From JBJXFK01 sp046155505 (GTDB taxonomy: Bacteria; Planctomycetota; Phycisphaerae; UBA1845; Fen-1342): a DNA stretch of 11,249 nt. Positions 1-6,604 of the stretch are shown piece after piece. The notes beneath the pieces were generated by a model. The model was not told the DNA's origin and did no database searches. It saw nothing but the letters and a program-made list of their open reading frames with translations. Where the stretch lies: positions 1-11,249 of the forward strand of contig JBJXFK010000354.1 in NCBI GenBank assembly GCA_046155505.1. The letters are read 5' to 3'. A program made the translations under genes and the position numbers. Each line of letters starts with the position of its first letter. Within the stretch, counting starts at the first letter, position 1.

Positions 1-242
1 GGCAGGCAAAGCAGCGTGGTCGCCAGCAGCAACATCGGCACCTTGATCGCGCCGAACAGCAACTGCCACAAGCGGTCCGGCGAGTCGACCACGAACGTGC
101 CCATCGCGCCGCCATAAACCGCGCCGAACGCAACAACCATCAGCGTCAACGTCTGCCAGCGCCGCTCGCGAGCCCGCGCCGGCTGATACACGCCGCGCGC
201 GTGCAGAAAATCGTCGGTGGTTTGGAAGGCGGTAAGCGTCAT
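1..242 (-). CDS. Integral membrane protein, paralogue of the next gene (3' end cut by window edge)
   Basis: Reading the minus strand from ATG at 242 gives an open frame of about 80 codons that runs off the left edge. The N-terminus (MTLTAFQTTDDFLHARG) is soluble. A hydrophobic segment around residues 28-48 contains GAVYGGAMG, and a second begins near residue 60 with IKVPMLLLATTLLCLP. These align in order with GAIYGFFMG and VKLPALFLLTLAITFP of the protein encoded at 1048-272, so the two genes look like a tandem duplication. The gap to the upstream stop is 29 bp on the same strand, which suggests one transcript. I see no good ribosome binding site before the ATG; an in-frame GTG at 266 (MPRNAANR...) is an alternative start. 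Function is unknown. Confidence 0.8.
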   Translation of the reverse strand, partial: MTLTAFQTTDDFLHARGVYQPARARERRWQTLTLMVVAFGAVYGGAMGTFVVDSPDRLWQLLFGAIKVPMLLLATTLLCL

Positions 243-271
243 GCGGTTCGCCGCGTTTCGAGGCACTTGTT

Positions 272-1048
272 TCAAGGGCTGAGAAGCGTACGCACGACGG
301 CCGAAATCGATTCGAAGAAGCTGCCCGAACGCGGCCGGAACCAGGCGAACTCCACGCTCGGATCGCCGATGAACGGTCGCAGCAGCCAACCCATCTGCGC
401 ACCGACCAATCCGAACAGAATTACCCAGATCTGGAAGATCAGCCGAGCCGCACCCAGCGGTTCCGGCGGTGCGCCGAGCGGCTCAGGCATGCCAAGCTCA
501 TCCTGTGCGAGCTGCGCAGCCGACTGCGCCGCTGCCAACTCGGCCTGCCGACGAGCGGCTCTTCGCAGCGTTTGTAGCAGGAAGCCGAGCCCGACCGCTC
601 CCGCGATGCCAAGCAGAATCACATTCAGCAGGACCATGAACGGGTAACTCGATGTGCTAAACGTGAAGAACCCAAGGATCGGCCCGAGCGACGCCGCGAC
701 CGCGAGATTCACGAGCACCGCGCCGATGAGCAGTCGGAGCGTCGTGGACCAGGTCAGTCGGCAACCGACGAGTGCGTTGAAAACGTAGAGCGACGGGAAC
801 GTGATCGCGAGCGTCAGCAGAAACAGGGCGGGCAACTTCACGACAGTCGCGATGACCTGCTTGTACTCGGCCGCCGGTCGATTCAACACGGCGAACCAGC
901 CCATGAAGAATCCGTAGATCGCCCCGAGGAAAATCGCCATAGTCAGCAATCTCACCGGCGAGAGACGCAGTCGTCCCTCGACGAGTGCATCGGGCGAAGT
1001 TCGTTGGCCGCGGAGCAGTTCATCCAGTTCGGAAAACCACTGGAGCAT
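272..1048 (-). CDS. Polytopic integral membrane protein of unknown function
   Basis: The product is 258 residues. The start at 1048 is well supported by AAGGAG (minus strand of 1054-1059) five bases before the ATG. Hydrophobic segments lie at about residues 34-55, 72-94, 104-126, 136-158 and 202-223, so there are about five membrane spans. Residues 160-200 form a polar loop that is Ala/Gln/Arg-rich and then Pro-rich (MPEPLGAPPEPLG). The motifs LPALFLLTLAITFPSLYVF and VGAQMGWLLRPFIGDP resemble a family of membrane proteins I recall from cyanobacteria and planctomycetes, sometimes labelled 'actin-binding WH2 domain-containing' in databases; that label is doubtful and gives no function. A truncated paralogue follows 29 bp downstream. 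A role in the envelope is possible but not shown. Confidence 0.85.
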   Translation of the reverse strand: MLQWFSELDELLRGQRTSPDALVEGRLRLSPVRLLTMAIFLGAIYGFFMGWFAVLNRPAAEYKQVIATVVKLPALFLLTLAITFPSLYVFNALVGCRLTWSTTLRLLIGAVLVNLAVAASLGPILGFFTFSTSSYPFMVLLNVILLGIAGAVGLGFLLQTLRRAARRQAELAAAQSAAQLAQDELGMPEPLGAPPEPLGAARLIFQIWVILFGLVGAQMGWLLRPFIGDPSVEFAWFRPRSGSFFESISAVVRTLLSP

Positions 1049-1053
1049 GGCGA

Positions 1054-1059
1054 CTCCTT
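1054..1059 (-). promoter_or_regulatory. Shine-Dalgarno AAGGAG for the membrane protein at 1048
   Basis: The minus strand reads AAGGAG, then five bases, then ATG. It fixes the start of the 258-residue membrane protein. Confidence 0.7.
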
Positions 1060-1177
1060 CGTCGCGCGGCGACTCGCCGCCGGTCTGGGACGCCTCTTAT
1101 ACGCCCGAGGTCGCGAACGGTTCAAAGATGGTCGCGCCGGACTTGCGTAGGCGGCACGGGGCATCACAGGTGCCGAG

Positions 1178-1771
1178 TTACTGCGCTCGAATGGAAGCGA
1201 GCCGCGCCGCGAATTCTGCGCGTTCCGCACAACCGGGATCTTGCGGCCACAGTTGGTTTGCAATCGTGCGAAAGCGTTGAAGAACTTTGCGGCCGAAGAT
1301 GCCCTGCTCGCAGAGTTTCAGGCCGACATCGAGCAGTTCGACTTGTTCTTGGCGACTCGGGCAGTCCAGACGGGCAAGCTCCTCATACCGCGCCTGCGCG
1401 GCCTCGAGACTCTGTCGCACATGTCGGCATGGCCAGCAACGGATGCAGTCCGCTTCCAGTTTGAAGCCGAGTTGCTCGAACCAGTACTTCTGCTCCTCGG
1501 CAAAGAACAAAAAGCTGCGACAACAGTCGGCACATGTTCGTCGCTCGTCAAAATAGAACAGCACTGGCAACGTTGCGGGCGTCTGCCGCGACAAATCAGC
1601 CGCGACCGCCGTTCCCAGCACACGCGTTTCGCGCGTCGATCGCCAGGATGCGGTGTATGCGTTCGGGTCATCTTGTTTTTCCGCGGACACGTCGGTGTAC
1701 TGCGGCCCGCGACCAAAGCGCGGGTGCTCGACGTAATCGTCGAACTCGCTCGCGTCTTGCGATCGGCGCAT
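1178..1771 (-). CDS. Zinc-ribbon domain protein (PF13451 zf-trcl type)
   Basis: The product is 197 residues. A putative zinc ribbon is formed by C80-A-D-C83 and C109-I-R-C112, with extra cysteines at C84 and C115. Between them lies FLFFAEEQKYWFEQLGF, the characteristic stretch of the 'probable zinc-ribbon' family PF13451. Outside that core, the N-terminal HPRFGRGPQYT and the segment with WRSTRETRVLGTAVAADLSR (residues 43-62) match my memory of full-length family members of about 200 residues, so the gene looks complete. The helical C-terminus (about 117-195) is rich in Glu, Gln and Arg. GGGGAG lies about 9 bases before the ATG. The gene ends 129 bp before the next start and begins 57 bp after the stop of the beta-helix gene, all on one strand. 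The molecular function is unknown; nucleic acid or protein binding is only inference from the zinc ribbon. Confidence 0.88.
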   Translation of the reverse strand: MRRSQDASEFDDYVEHPRFGRGPQYTDVSAEKQDDPNAYTASWRSTRETRVLGTAVAADLSRQTPATLPVLFYFDERRTCADCCRSFLFFAEEQKYWFEQLGFKLEADCIRCWPCRHVRQSLEAAQARYEELARLDCPSRQEQVELLDVGLKLCEQGIFGRKVLQRFRTIANQLWPQDPGCAERAEFAARLASIRAQ

Positions 1772-1828
1772 AATCCAACTCTCCCCTTCCCCAAGCTCGC
1801 GACGGTGCCCGCGGCGCGCACATACGCG

Positions 1829-3574
1829 TTACCGACAGTCCACGCCGAAGTTTGCAAGCAATGCGGCCAAGTCGGAAGTGTCGACATCGTGATCTCCGTC
1901 GAGGTCACCCTCGCCCAGAATGGCGCCCGACGACACCCCAAGATGACGCAAAATGGTCGAGAGATCCGCGATCGAGACGAGTCCATCCGCGGTTACGTCG
2001 CCGGGCGTCACGCATGGGCGTACGAGTTCATACGCACCAGCATCGAGCCGCGGGGCGGGCGGCCCGGGCAACATGTCCAGCGTGAGCGGATCATCCGCGA
2101 ACCTTGGTCGCCCATCCAAGTCAAGCGGCGTAGGTTCGGTCACGTCTCCATCTTGGTCCACGTCGAAGTAATCCGGCTGAACAGCGTTCACTCCTGCGCC
2201 CGAGTCAATGCAAGGGGAACCGGCGAGCGGTCGATAGTCATCGTCCTCAGTCCCCGAAACTCCATCAGGTCCGAGCGGATTCGCAAACCTCGGGTAGGCC
2301 GGATCGCCAATGGGCGAGGCCGCACATCTCACAACTCGAACCGTGCTCGAAATTGGAAGGCCACGCCCAACGATCACGGAGCTGGCAAGCGTTGCTACAC
2401 CGCCACCATTCAGCATTAACCACGGCTCCTGAGTATCAGGGTCGTAAGCAGGATCAAGCGTCGCGGTGCAGTTGGTTACCTCGACGGACGTTTGTACTGC
2501 GCTGCTAATCGCGGTTGGACCGGAAACGTCGATAAACAAGCAGTTTTGCACGGATACTCGCGGACCGAGCAACGCGCCAATGCACGAGCCACACCTCACG
2601 AAGCGCGTGTTGGCGATGCGCAGAATCGTCTGGCCAAAAGCGGTAATCGCCTCGTTGCAACCCTCGAACCGCGTCTCAAATACGTTGACTAGCGCGTGCG
2701 CCACATAACACGCGTTGCGCGTTTGGCTGACTTGCAGATGTCGTAGCGCGAGCGCCCCGCCTTGGCATCCAATCGCAAATCCGTCTGGCGCGACGGGAGA
2801 TTGATTAATGCCAACCTCGCAGCGATCCATCTCGATCGATGCGTTACTGCCCCACAGCGCATGACCATCGCCCGCTGCATTGCCCGAAAAGTGGCAATCC
2901 AGAAGTCGATGACTGGTCCCCTTCGCGGACGACTCGAGATAAAGAGCGCCACCAAATCCGAAGCGATCGAACCGCCCGTTTCCAACGAACGCGCATTCGG
3001 TCGCGAGTACAGTGGAATCCACGGCGGCAACAGCTCCACCCGCGTTCGCGTAATTTTCGAAGAATTGGCAACGGTCGAGTTGGATGTGAGAACGGTCTGC
3101 GTAAACCGCGCCCCCGGCCGGCACGTCGAGTGCTGCGACGGTCGCGCGGTTGTTGCGAAACACGCAAGCGCGAATCGTCGGGGAGGCGCCAACGCATAGA
3201 ATCGCGCCGCCGTTCATCGCTTCGCCGTTTCGGATCGTGAAGCCCTCGACAATCGACGATGGCCCCTCCCCTGACACGAATTGAAAGGCGCGGCCGAGCC
3301 CCGCGCAGTCAATGATGCAACCGTCAGGCCCATCCAGGCTCCTGACGTAAATCGCGCGACCAGAAAAGTCCAGGTCGCTGTTCTCTGGCCCCACGTATAC
3401 GCCGTCCGCAACCAGAATCTCATCCCCCGGCAGCGCTGAAGCCAACGCGGCTCCGATGGTCGGCTGATCCTCCGGGACTCTAAGAATTGCCGCCGATGCC
3501 GTTCGGATTGCCCCCAATGACAAACTACACGCCAAAAGAAGCAAACACAGGCCATTTGAAAGACGTGACATCAT
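1829..3574 (-). CDS. Secreted right-handed beta-helix protein with Pmp-like repeats and C-terminal dockerin-like domain
   Basis: The product is 581 residues. A Sec signal peptide covers residues 1-28 (hydrophobic core LCLLLLACSLSLGAI, cleavage after A26-S-A28). Residues 31-60 (VPEDQPTIGAALASALPGDE) are the usual opening of pectate-lyase-like beta-helices. Repeats follow: GGA[ILV] at 122, 154, 179, 208 and 272, and FxxN at 139, 171, 196 and 229, usually after a Cys. This is the motif pair of Chlamydia polymorphic membrane proteins. DYRPLAGSPCIDSG (446-459) is typical of planctomycete helix ends. Residues 525-577 form a dockerin-like pair of calcium loops: D526-x-T-x-D530-G...D537 and D557-x-D-x-D561-x-D563...D568. 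Cys 521 and Cys 580 flank it. GGAG lies four bases before the first ATG and seven before the second, so M2 may be the true start. It is probably surface-attached or secreted, with unknown substrate; no catalytic residues were recognised. Confidence 0.88.
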   Translation of the reverse strand: MMSRLSNGLCLLLLACSLSLGAIRTASAAILRVPEDQPTIGAALASALPGDEILVADGVYVGPENSDLDFSGRAIYVRSLDGPDGCIIDCAGLGRAFQFVSGEGPSSIVEGFTIRNGEAMNGGAILCVGASPTIRACVFRNNRATVAALDVPAGGAVYADRSHIQLDRCQFFENYANAGGAVAAVDSTVLATECAFVGNGRFDRFGFGGALYLESSAKGTSHRLLDCHFSGNAAGDGHALWGSNASIEMDRCEVGINQSPVAPDGFAIGCQGGALALRHLQVSQTRNACYVAHALVNVFETRFEGCNEAITAFGQTILRIANTRFVRCGSCIGALLGPRVSVQNCLFIDVSGPTAISSAVQTSVEVTNCTATLDPAYDPDTQEPWLMLNGGGVATLASSVIVGRGLPISSTVRVVRCAASPIGDPAYPRFANPLGPDGVSGTEDDDYRPLAGSPCIDSGAGVNAVQPDYFDVDQDGDVTEPTPLDLDGRPRFADDPLTLDMLPGPPAPRLDAGAYELVRPCVTPGDVTADGLVSIADLSTILRHLGVSSGAILGEGDLDGDHDVDTSDLAALLANFGVDCR

Positions 3575-3991
3575 GTTTCTCCGCTAACAGGATCATCCCG
3601 CCTACGCGAGAAGGCGAAACGGATGCGATGCAATCTCCGAGCGAATCGACTGGTCCGGAAAATTAAGACCATATATTATGGGTATCGGTTTAGTCGCGTT
3701 TTCTTTCACGGACCCGAGTCTGCGGAGGAAGACGCACTCTGGCGTGCGCTGCCGCAGAACGTCGATCTTGCTCGTGCCGATCCACAACTCGCTTCTCGAC
3801 GATCGACACTCGTTACTCGACAGGCGAGGCTCATTCGCGCATCCCCGGCACGATTGCTCGCCTTGCTCAGGACGCCGACCTGTTGGCACCATCTCGATCC
3901 GTCGCGTCGCGGCGCCGGCCAGGTGGAGCGCGTGGCGTTCCTCCTCGGCCTGCGGGTCGCGTGGTATCTATTGCGGAAGGAAAAAAACACC
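3575..3991. other. Non-coding stretch between the hicB-like gene and the beta-helix gene
   Basis: No open frame here has a ribosome binding site or a recognisable protein; the short frames on both strands are Arg/Ser-rich, as expected from chance reading of GC-rich DNA. The only marked features are an AT-rich island at about 3660-3681, containing the palindrome CCATA-TAT-TATGG (3669-3681), and a weak stem CGCCT/AGGCG (3599-3603 with 3612-3616) in the leader of the beta-helix gene. On the minus strand CATAAT (3680-3675) could be a -10 box for that gene, about 100 bp before its start, but I see no matching -35 box. A run of seven T follows the hicB stop on the minus strand without a clear hairpin. 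Confidence 0.5.
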
Positions 3992-4207
3992 TTACGCCGG
4001 GATCGCAATCATTCCCGTTTCCGTCGTCGGCTTCGGAATTTTCTCGCCGCTGAGCCTCAATCCTTCGACGTGAAATTCGATCGCTTCGCGCATCTGCCGC
4101 TCGACGGCTTTGCGAGTTTGTCCGGTCGCGATGCAGCCGGGCAGGTCAGGGACGTAGGCGGACCAGTTTCGTTTTCCGCGTTCGTAGATCACCGCGTAGG
4201 TTTTCAC
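3992..4207 (-). CDS. HicB-like antitoxin (short form)
   Basis: The product is 71 residues. YAVIYERGKRNWSAYVPDLP, followed by GCIATGQTRKAVERQMREAI and EFHVEGLRLSGEKIPKP, is the typical partial-RNase-H-fold core of short HicB antitoxins, which bind and neutralise HicA mRNA interferases. No C-terminal DNA-binding domain is present, as in other short forms. The start is GTG at 4207-4205, supported by GGAGGA (minus strand of 4214-4219) six bases upstream. The frame stays open further upstream to 4342, but that extension reads unlike HicB and overlaps the end of the DUF456 gene. The GTG overlaps a TGA (GTGA) that ends a hicA-like tail, the usual translational coupling of hicA-hicB pairs. With hicA reduced to a fragment, this is an orphan antitoxin. 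Confidence 0.85.
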   Translation of the reverse strand: MKTYAVIYERGKRNWSAYVPDLPGCIATGQTRKAVERQMREAIEFHVEGLRLSGEKIPKPTTETGMIAIPA

Positions 4208-4260
4208 GATTGATCCTCCAGCCCCGCTTGCTGTAACACGCTTCGCAGTGTTTTCGGAGG
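4204..4260 (-). pseudogene. hicA toxin relic (3' end only)
   Basis: In the frame ending at TGA 4206-4204 the minus strand reads PPKTLRSVLQQAGLEDQS and then stops. This matches the conserved HicA C-terminus, usually (K)GTLRSILRQAGL, and is placed exactly upstream of and overlapping the hicB-like start by GTGA. Upstream in the same frame only about 15 codons separate it from the TGA that ends the DUF456 gene at 4306. None of the HicA dsRBD-like fold, with its catalytic His in the GSHH/GSHV region, is visible in any frame. The match is short, so the call rests on position and overlap as much as on sequence. Confidence 0.55.
4214..4219 (-). promoter_or_regulatory. Shine-Dalgarno GGAGGA for the hicB-like gene
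   Basis: GGAGGA ends six bases before GTG 4207 and lies inside the hicA relic. It decides for the GTG start over the longer open frame. Confidence 0.75.
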
Positions 4261-4305
4261 ACCTCGTCGCGGCGTGTCCGGAAGCAGTGACCGTGCGATC
4301 GCGGC

Positions 4306-4839
4306 TCAATTCCACACCACCGCAACGAGCGCCAGCACCCACATCGCTGCCCCGACTGCCAGCTTCGCCAGCGTGCCCTTCACTCGACCGATCCCCGCAC
4401 CCACACCCGAACGCACCGCTTCGTCATGCGTGCGGCCCGATGCGAATTCGAGCAGCCATGCACCCGCCGCCGCTCCGCCGCACGCGCCGGCGAGTGAGCC
4501 GATGACCGGGATTGGGATCATGAATGTGCCGGCGATGCCGCCGATGATCGCACCCACCAGCGCACCAAGCGAACCCCAGCCGCTCGCCCCGGCCTTGCGT
4601 GCGCCCGCAATGCCCGCGGCGAACTCCCAAATCTCGCCTACGACGGCCAGTGCGACGAGCGCAATGAGCGCCGGCGCGGCGATGAACTGCTGGTCCCAAG
4701 GCAGCGCACTATCCCAGCGCCACCACGCGACGCCGACGGTCGTGAAGGCGATCAACCACGTGCCCGGCAGCCCGAGCACGAGCAGCCCGAGCCACGCAGT
4801 GTTCAGCACCAGCAAGACGCTTGCAGCGATGATCGTCAT
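4306..4839 (-). CDS. DUF456 family membrane protein
   Basis: The product is 177 residues from ATG 4839. It shows the DUF456 pattern: an N-terminal hydrophobic segment ending in GLPGTWLIAF (23-32), a second span with VVGEIWEFAAGIAGARKAGA (66-85), then Gly-rich spans ALVGAIIGGIAGTF (93-106) and IGSLAGACGGAAAGAWLLEF (113-132), and a last hydrophobic stretch (158-175). The length fits the family, roughly 160-180. The frame stays open to 5064, but that upstream part (to residue -75) translates the repeat spacer and has no membrane or family signal, so I start at MTIIAASVLL. No good ribosome binding site precedes that ATG, which leaves the exact start uncertain. The family is widespread and its function unknown. 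The hicB-like gene follows on the same strand 98 bp after the stop. Confidence 0.85.
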   Translation of the reverse strand: MTIIAASVLLVLNTAWLGLLVLGLPGTWLIAFTTVGVAWWRWDSALPWDQQFIAAPALIALVALAVVGEIWEFAAGIAGARKAGASGWGSLGALVGAIIGGIAGTFMIPIPVIGSLAGACGGAAAGAWLLEFASGRTHDEAVRSGVGAGIGRVKGTLAKLAVGAAMWVLALVAVVWN

Positions 4840-4867
4840 CAATTCAGCCGGGTTGACTGTCTTTTCT

Positions 4868-4902
4868 GAGCACTGAACCCTGAACCATGAGCACAGAACG
4901 CA
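4868..4902 (+). repeat. Degenerate heptamer array, five units
   Basis: Five consecutive 7-bp units, all beginning GA and four of them with C at the fourth base (GARC pattern), run without gaps. The central two are GAACCCT and GAACCAT. It is in the same orientation as the cleaner array at 5010-5044. Confidence 0.6.
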
Positions 4903-4972
4903 GCGACCGATCCCTCTGAACTCTGCGCGCTGACGCGCCTCTGCGTGAGCAAATCTTCGATTCTGCACCGCA

Positions 4973-4994
4973 CAAAGAAACCGCAGAGGGCGGT
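4973..4994 (-). terminator. Possible weak rho-independent terminator of the DUF1015 gene
   Basis: On the minus strand ACCGC and GCGGT form a five-base-pair stem with a five-base loop, followed by TTCTTTG. It lies 67 bp after the DUF1015 stop. The stem is short and the T-run is broken; one arm also takes part in the longer inverted repeat at 4938-4989. Confidence 0.35.
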
Positions 4995-5009
4995 GCTCCA
5001 TGTTTTCTT

Positions 5010-5044
5010 GAACCGTGAACCGTGAACCCTGAACCCCGAACCCG
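5010..5044 (+). repeat. Heptamer tandem array GAACCNN, five units
   Basis: Five gapless 7-bp units share GAACC; the last two bases vary (GT, GT, CT, CC, CG). On the minus strand the unit reads as variants of TTCAGGG or TTCACGG. The array begins 17 bp from the DUF1015 stop, on its downstream side. Confidence 0.85.
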
Positions 5045-5060
5045 CCGGCATCAATCGCCA

Positions 5061-6347
5061 TCACTCAAGCGGATTGATCACCAGTCCGCTCGCCAGCTTC
5101 GGATAAAAAAACGTGCTCTTCTGCGGCATCAGATCGCCAGCTTTGCACACGTCGGCCATTTCCTGCATGGTGGTCGATTGCAGCAGGAATACCGAGCCGC
5201 CGGTCTGCTTCGCCTCTGCGACGGCCTCGCTCGCCGATTTCACGTAGTGAATTTCCGGGGCAGTGCCGCCGGCGATTTTCGGCGTGACGACGCGATCGAG
5301 CAAGTACGCATGCAGAAACGCCAGCCCGAGCCGTCGCCATGCGTCGCTATGGTCCTTGGCGATGTCGCGCAAAATCTCGGCGTCCTTCGGGCGAACGACC
5401 GAGTAGCCGCCGTCCGCCGCGTTGAAGAGAGCGACCGCTTGCGGGCCATATTTGGCGAGCGCCGTCGGCACATCGTCCGCATTGCTGACGTCGAGCGCGA
5501 GCACGTCGAGCTGCTGGTCGGCTTTGAGCGCGGCCGCCGGCACATTCAAGCCGGGCAGCACGCGGTGCGTGGGCAGGATGAGCAAGCCGGCGTCTTCCAT
5601 CGCACAGAACACGCACAGTACGAAATTCGCCGGATGGTCGGCAGAAATGCCGCCTTGCTCGCTGACCCATTTGCGATAGTTAAGCCCGGTGCCGTAGCGG
5701 TGGTGCCCGTCGGCGATGTAGACCGCCTTATCCGCCATCATGCGCGTGATGTCGGCGATCAGGGCGGCGTCGGTCACGGCCCACATCTTGTTATCCACGC
5801 CGTCGAGCTTGCCGGTCGCGATCGGAGCGCCGCCGCACGCCGCTTCGAGTCGCGTCGAGACGGCATTCGCCGGGTCTTCGTACAGTCCAAAGATCGGCGA
5901 GAGATTGGTCCGTGTGGCCTTGGTGAGCAGGAAGCGGTCCTCTTTGGGGCCGCCAAAGGTCTGCTCATGCGGGAAGACGCTGCCCTTGCCGAATTCTTCG
6001 AGTCGCAGGCGGGCGAAGAACTTCTTGCGGACGAAACTCCGTCCGCCGTAGGTGTAGCTCTGGTGATAGACGTATATAGCGGGCGTCGCGTCGCGGGTCA
6101 TGGTGCCGTCAGATAACCACGTGGCGAGCGTTGCGCCGGCCTGGTCATAGACGGCTTGCGGGCCGGCCTGCTTGGCGGGCACATGTGGCAGGTCGACAAC
6201 GACGAAATTTCGCGGATCGCGGGCGACCAGCGCCTGCTTTCCGGCGACGTCAAGGACGTCATATGGCGGCGCGAGACGGGCGGACAGGTCATGGTTATTC
6301 GCCTGGGTCGCGTAACGGACGCCGGGGATTGGCTGAATCTGGGCCAT
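5061..6347 (-). CDS. DUF1015 family protein (COG4198)
   Basis: The product is 428 residues from ATG 6347. The opening MAQIQPIPGVRY is the usual start of this family, and GAGGAA lies just upstream, so I prefer it to the frame extending to 6512. Family landmarks in order are LAPPYDV (25-31), FPHEQTF (125-131), NLSPIFGLY (148-156), IADGHHRYGTGLNY (211-224), ILPTHRVLPG (257-266) and the C-terminal FFYPKLASGLVINPLE. The length agrees with the family (about 400-430). The protein is soluble and cytoplasmic in style, with no signal peptide. The conserved DGHHRY segment suggests an active site, but the biochemical role is not established. Links of DUF1015 genes with serA/serC in some bacteria are from memory; neither gene is present here. 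It is divergent from the propeller lipoprotein. Confidence 0.92.
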   Translation of the reverse strand: MAQIQPIPGVRYATQANNHDLSARLAPPYDVLDVAGKQALVARDPRNFVVVDLPHVPAKQAGPQAVYDQAGATLATWLSDGTMTRDATPAIYVYHQSYTYGGRSFVRKKFFARLRLEEFGKGSVFPHEQTFGGPKEDRFLLTKATRTNLSPIFGLYEDPANAVSTRLEAACGGAPIATGKLDGVDNKMWAVTDAALIADITRMMADKAVYIADGHHRYGTGLNYRKWVSEQGGISADHPANFVLCVFCAMEDAGLLILPTHRVLPGLNVPAAALKADQQLDVLALDVSNADDVPTALAKYGPQAVALFNAADGGYSVVRPKDAEILRDIAKDHSDAWRRLGLAFLHAYLLDRVVTPKIAGGTAPEIHYVKSASEAVAEAKQTGGSVFLLQSTTMQEMADVCKAGDLMPQKSTFFYPKLASGLVINPLE

Positions 6348-6490
6348 AATATTCCTCGAACTTTTCGAAAATTCGGTCGCAGCTTCACGCCAACGGAGGG
6401 TGCCCGCCGACCCGCGCGACGTTTTATAAGTCATTGAGTTTATCGAACTAATGGAATTTTGCGAGCCGCCGGGAAGGGCGCATCGTTCGA

Positions 6491-6519
6491 TTGACTCGAC
6501 ACTTGTAACCATCTAAAGT
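6491..6519 (+). promoter_or_regulatory. Sigma-70-like promoter for the propeller lipoprotein
   Basis: TTGACT (6491-6496) and TAAAGT (6514-6519) are separated by exactly 17 bases. The -35 matches consensus at five of six positions and the -10 at four of six. The start codon is about 100 bases downstream. Confidence 0.5.
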
Positions 6520-6604
6520 AGCTGTGTCGGCGGACTCTCCATCTGGGGGGCGACAGCCTCGCCGATCGCACGGTCATCGGTCAATTTTCACGGCCCTACC
6601 CGAC

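Larger units (their letters stand above)
4840..5060. other. Repeat mosaic spacer between the DUF1015 and DUF456 genes
   Basis: This spacer holds two heptamer arrays (4868-4902 and 5010-5044) in the same orientation and, between them, a long inverted repeat CCTCTGCG (4938-4945) with CGCAGAGG (4982-4989). Its minus strand reads VQGSRFTVQE..., HAEARQRAEF and WFRVQC. That style is familiar from spurious reading frames over dispersed intergenic repeats in planctomycete-type genomes. I read it as non-coding repeat DNA inserted between two genes on the same strand. Confidence 0.55.

Noticed and set aside
1241..2419. 392-codon open frame on the plus strand
   Set aside because: It lies antisense to the zinc-ribbon and beta-helix genes, both of which have clear family signals. 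Its translation is Arg/Ser-rich with no domain, so it is a shadow of high GC content.
3602..3892. 96-codon minus-strand frame and overlapping plus-strand frames in 3602-4213
   Set aside because: There is no ribosome binding site, no recognisable domain, and the composition is like out-of-frame text. I annotate the stretch as non-coding.
4207..4342. Upstream extension of the hicB-like protein to 116 residues
   Set aside because: The extra residues are unlike HicB, overlap the DUF456 end, and the GTG at 4207 has an ideal GGAGGA.
4868..5044. CRISPR-like array
   Set aside because: The units are 7 bp and contiguous, with no spacers of 30-40 bp and no cas genes nearby.
4840..5064. 75-residue N-terminal extension of the DUF456 protein
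   Set aside because: It translates the heptamer arrays and spacer, lacks family similarity and precedes the usual DUF456 N-terminus, so the start at 4839 is preferred despite a poor ribosome binding site.
5022..6116. 364-codon open frame on the plus strand
   Set aside because: It is antisense to the DUF1015 gene, whose motifs are unmistakable. The start falls inside the heptamer array and has no ribosome binding site.
6348..6512. 55-residue N-terminal extension of the DUF1015 protein
   Set aside because: MAQIQPIPGVRY is the usual family start and has GAGGAA upstream; the extension reads through promoter-like DNA.
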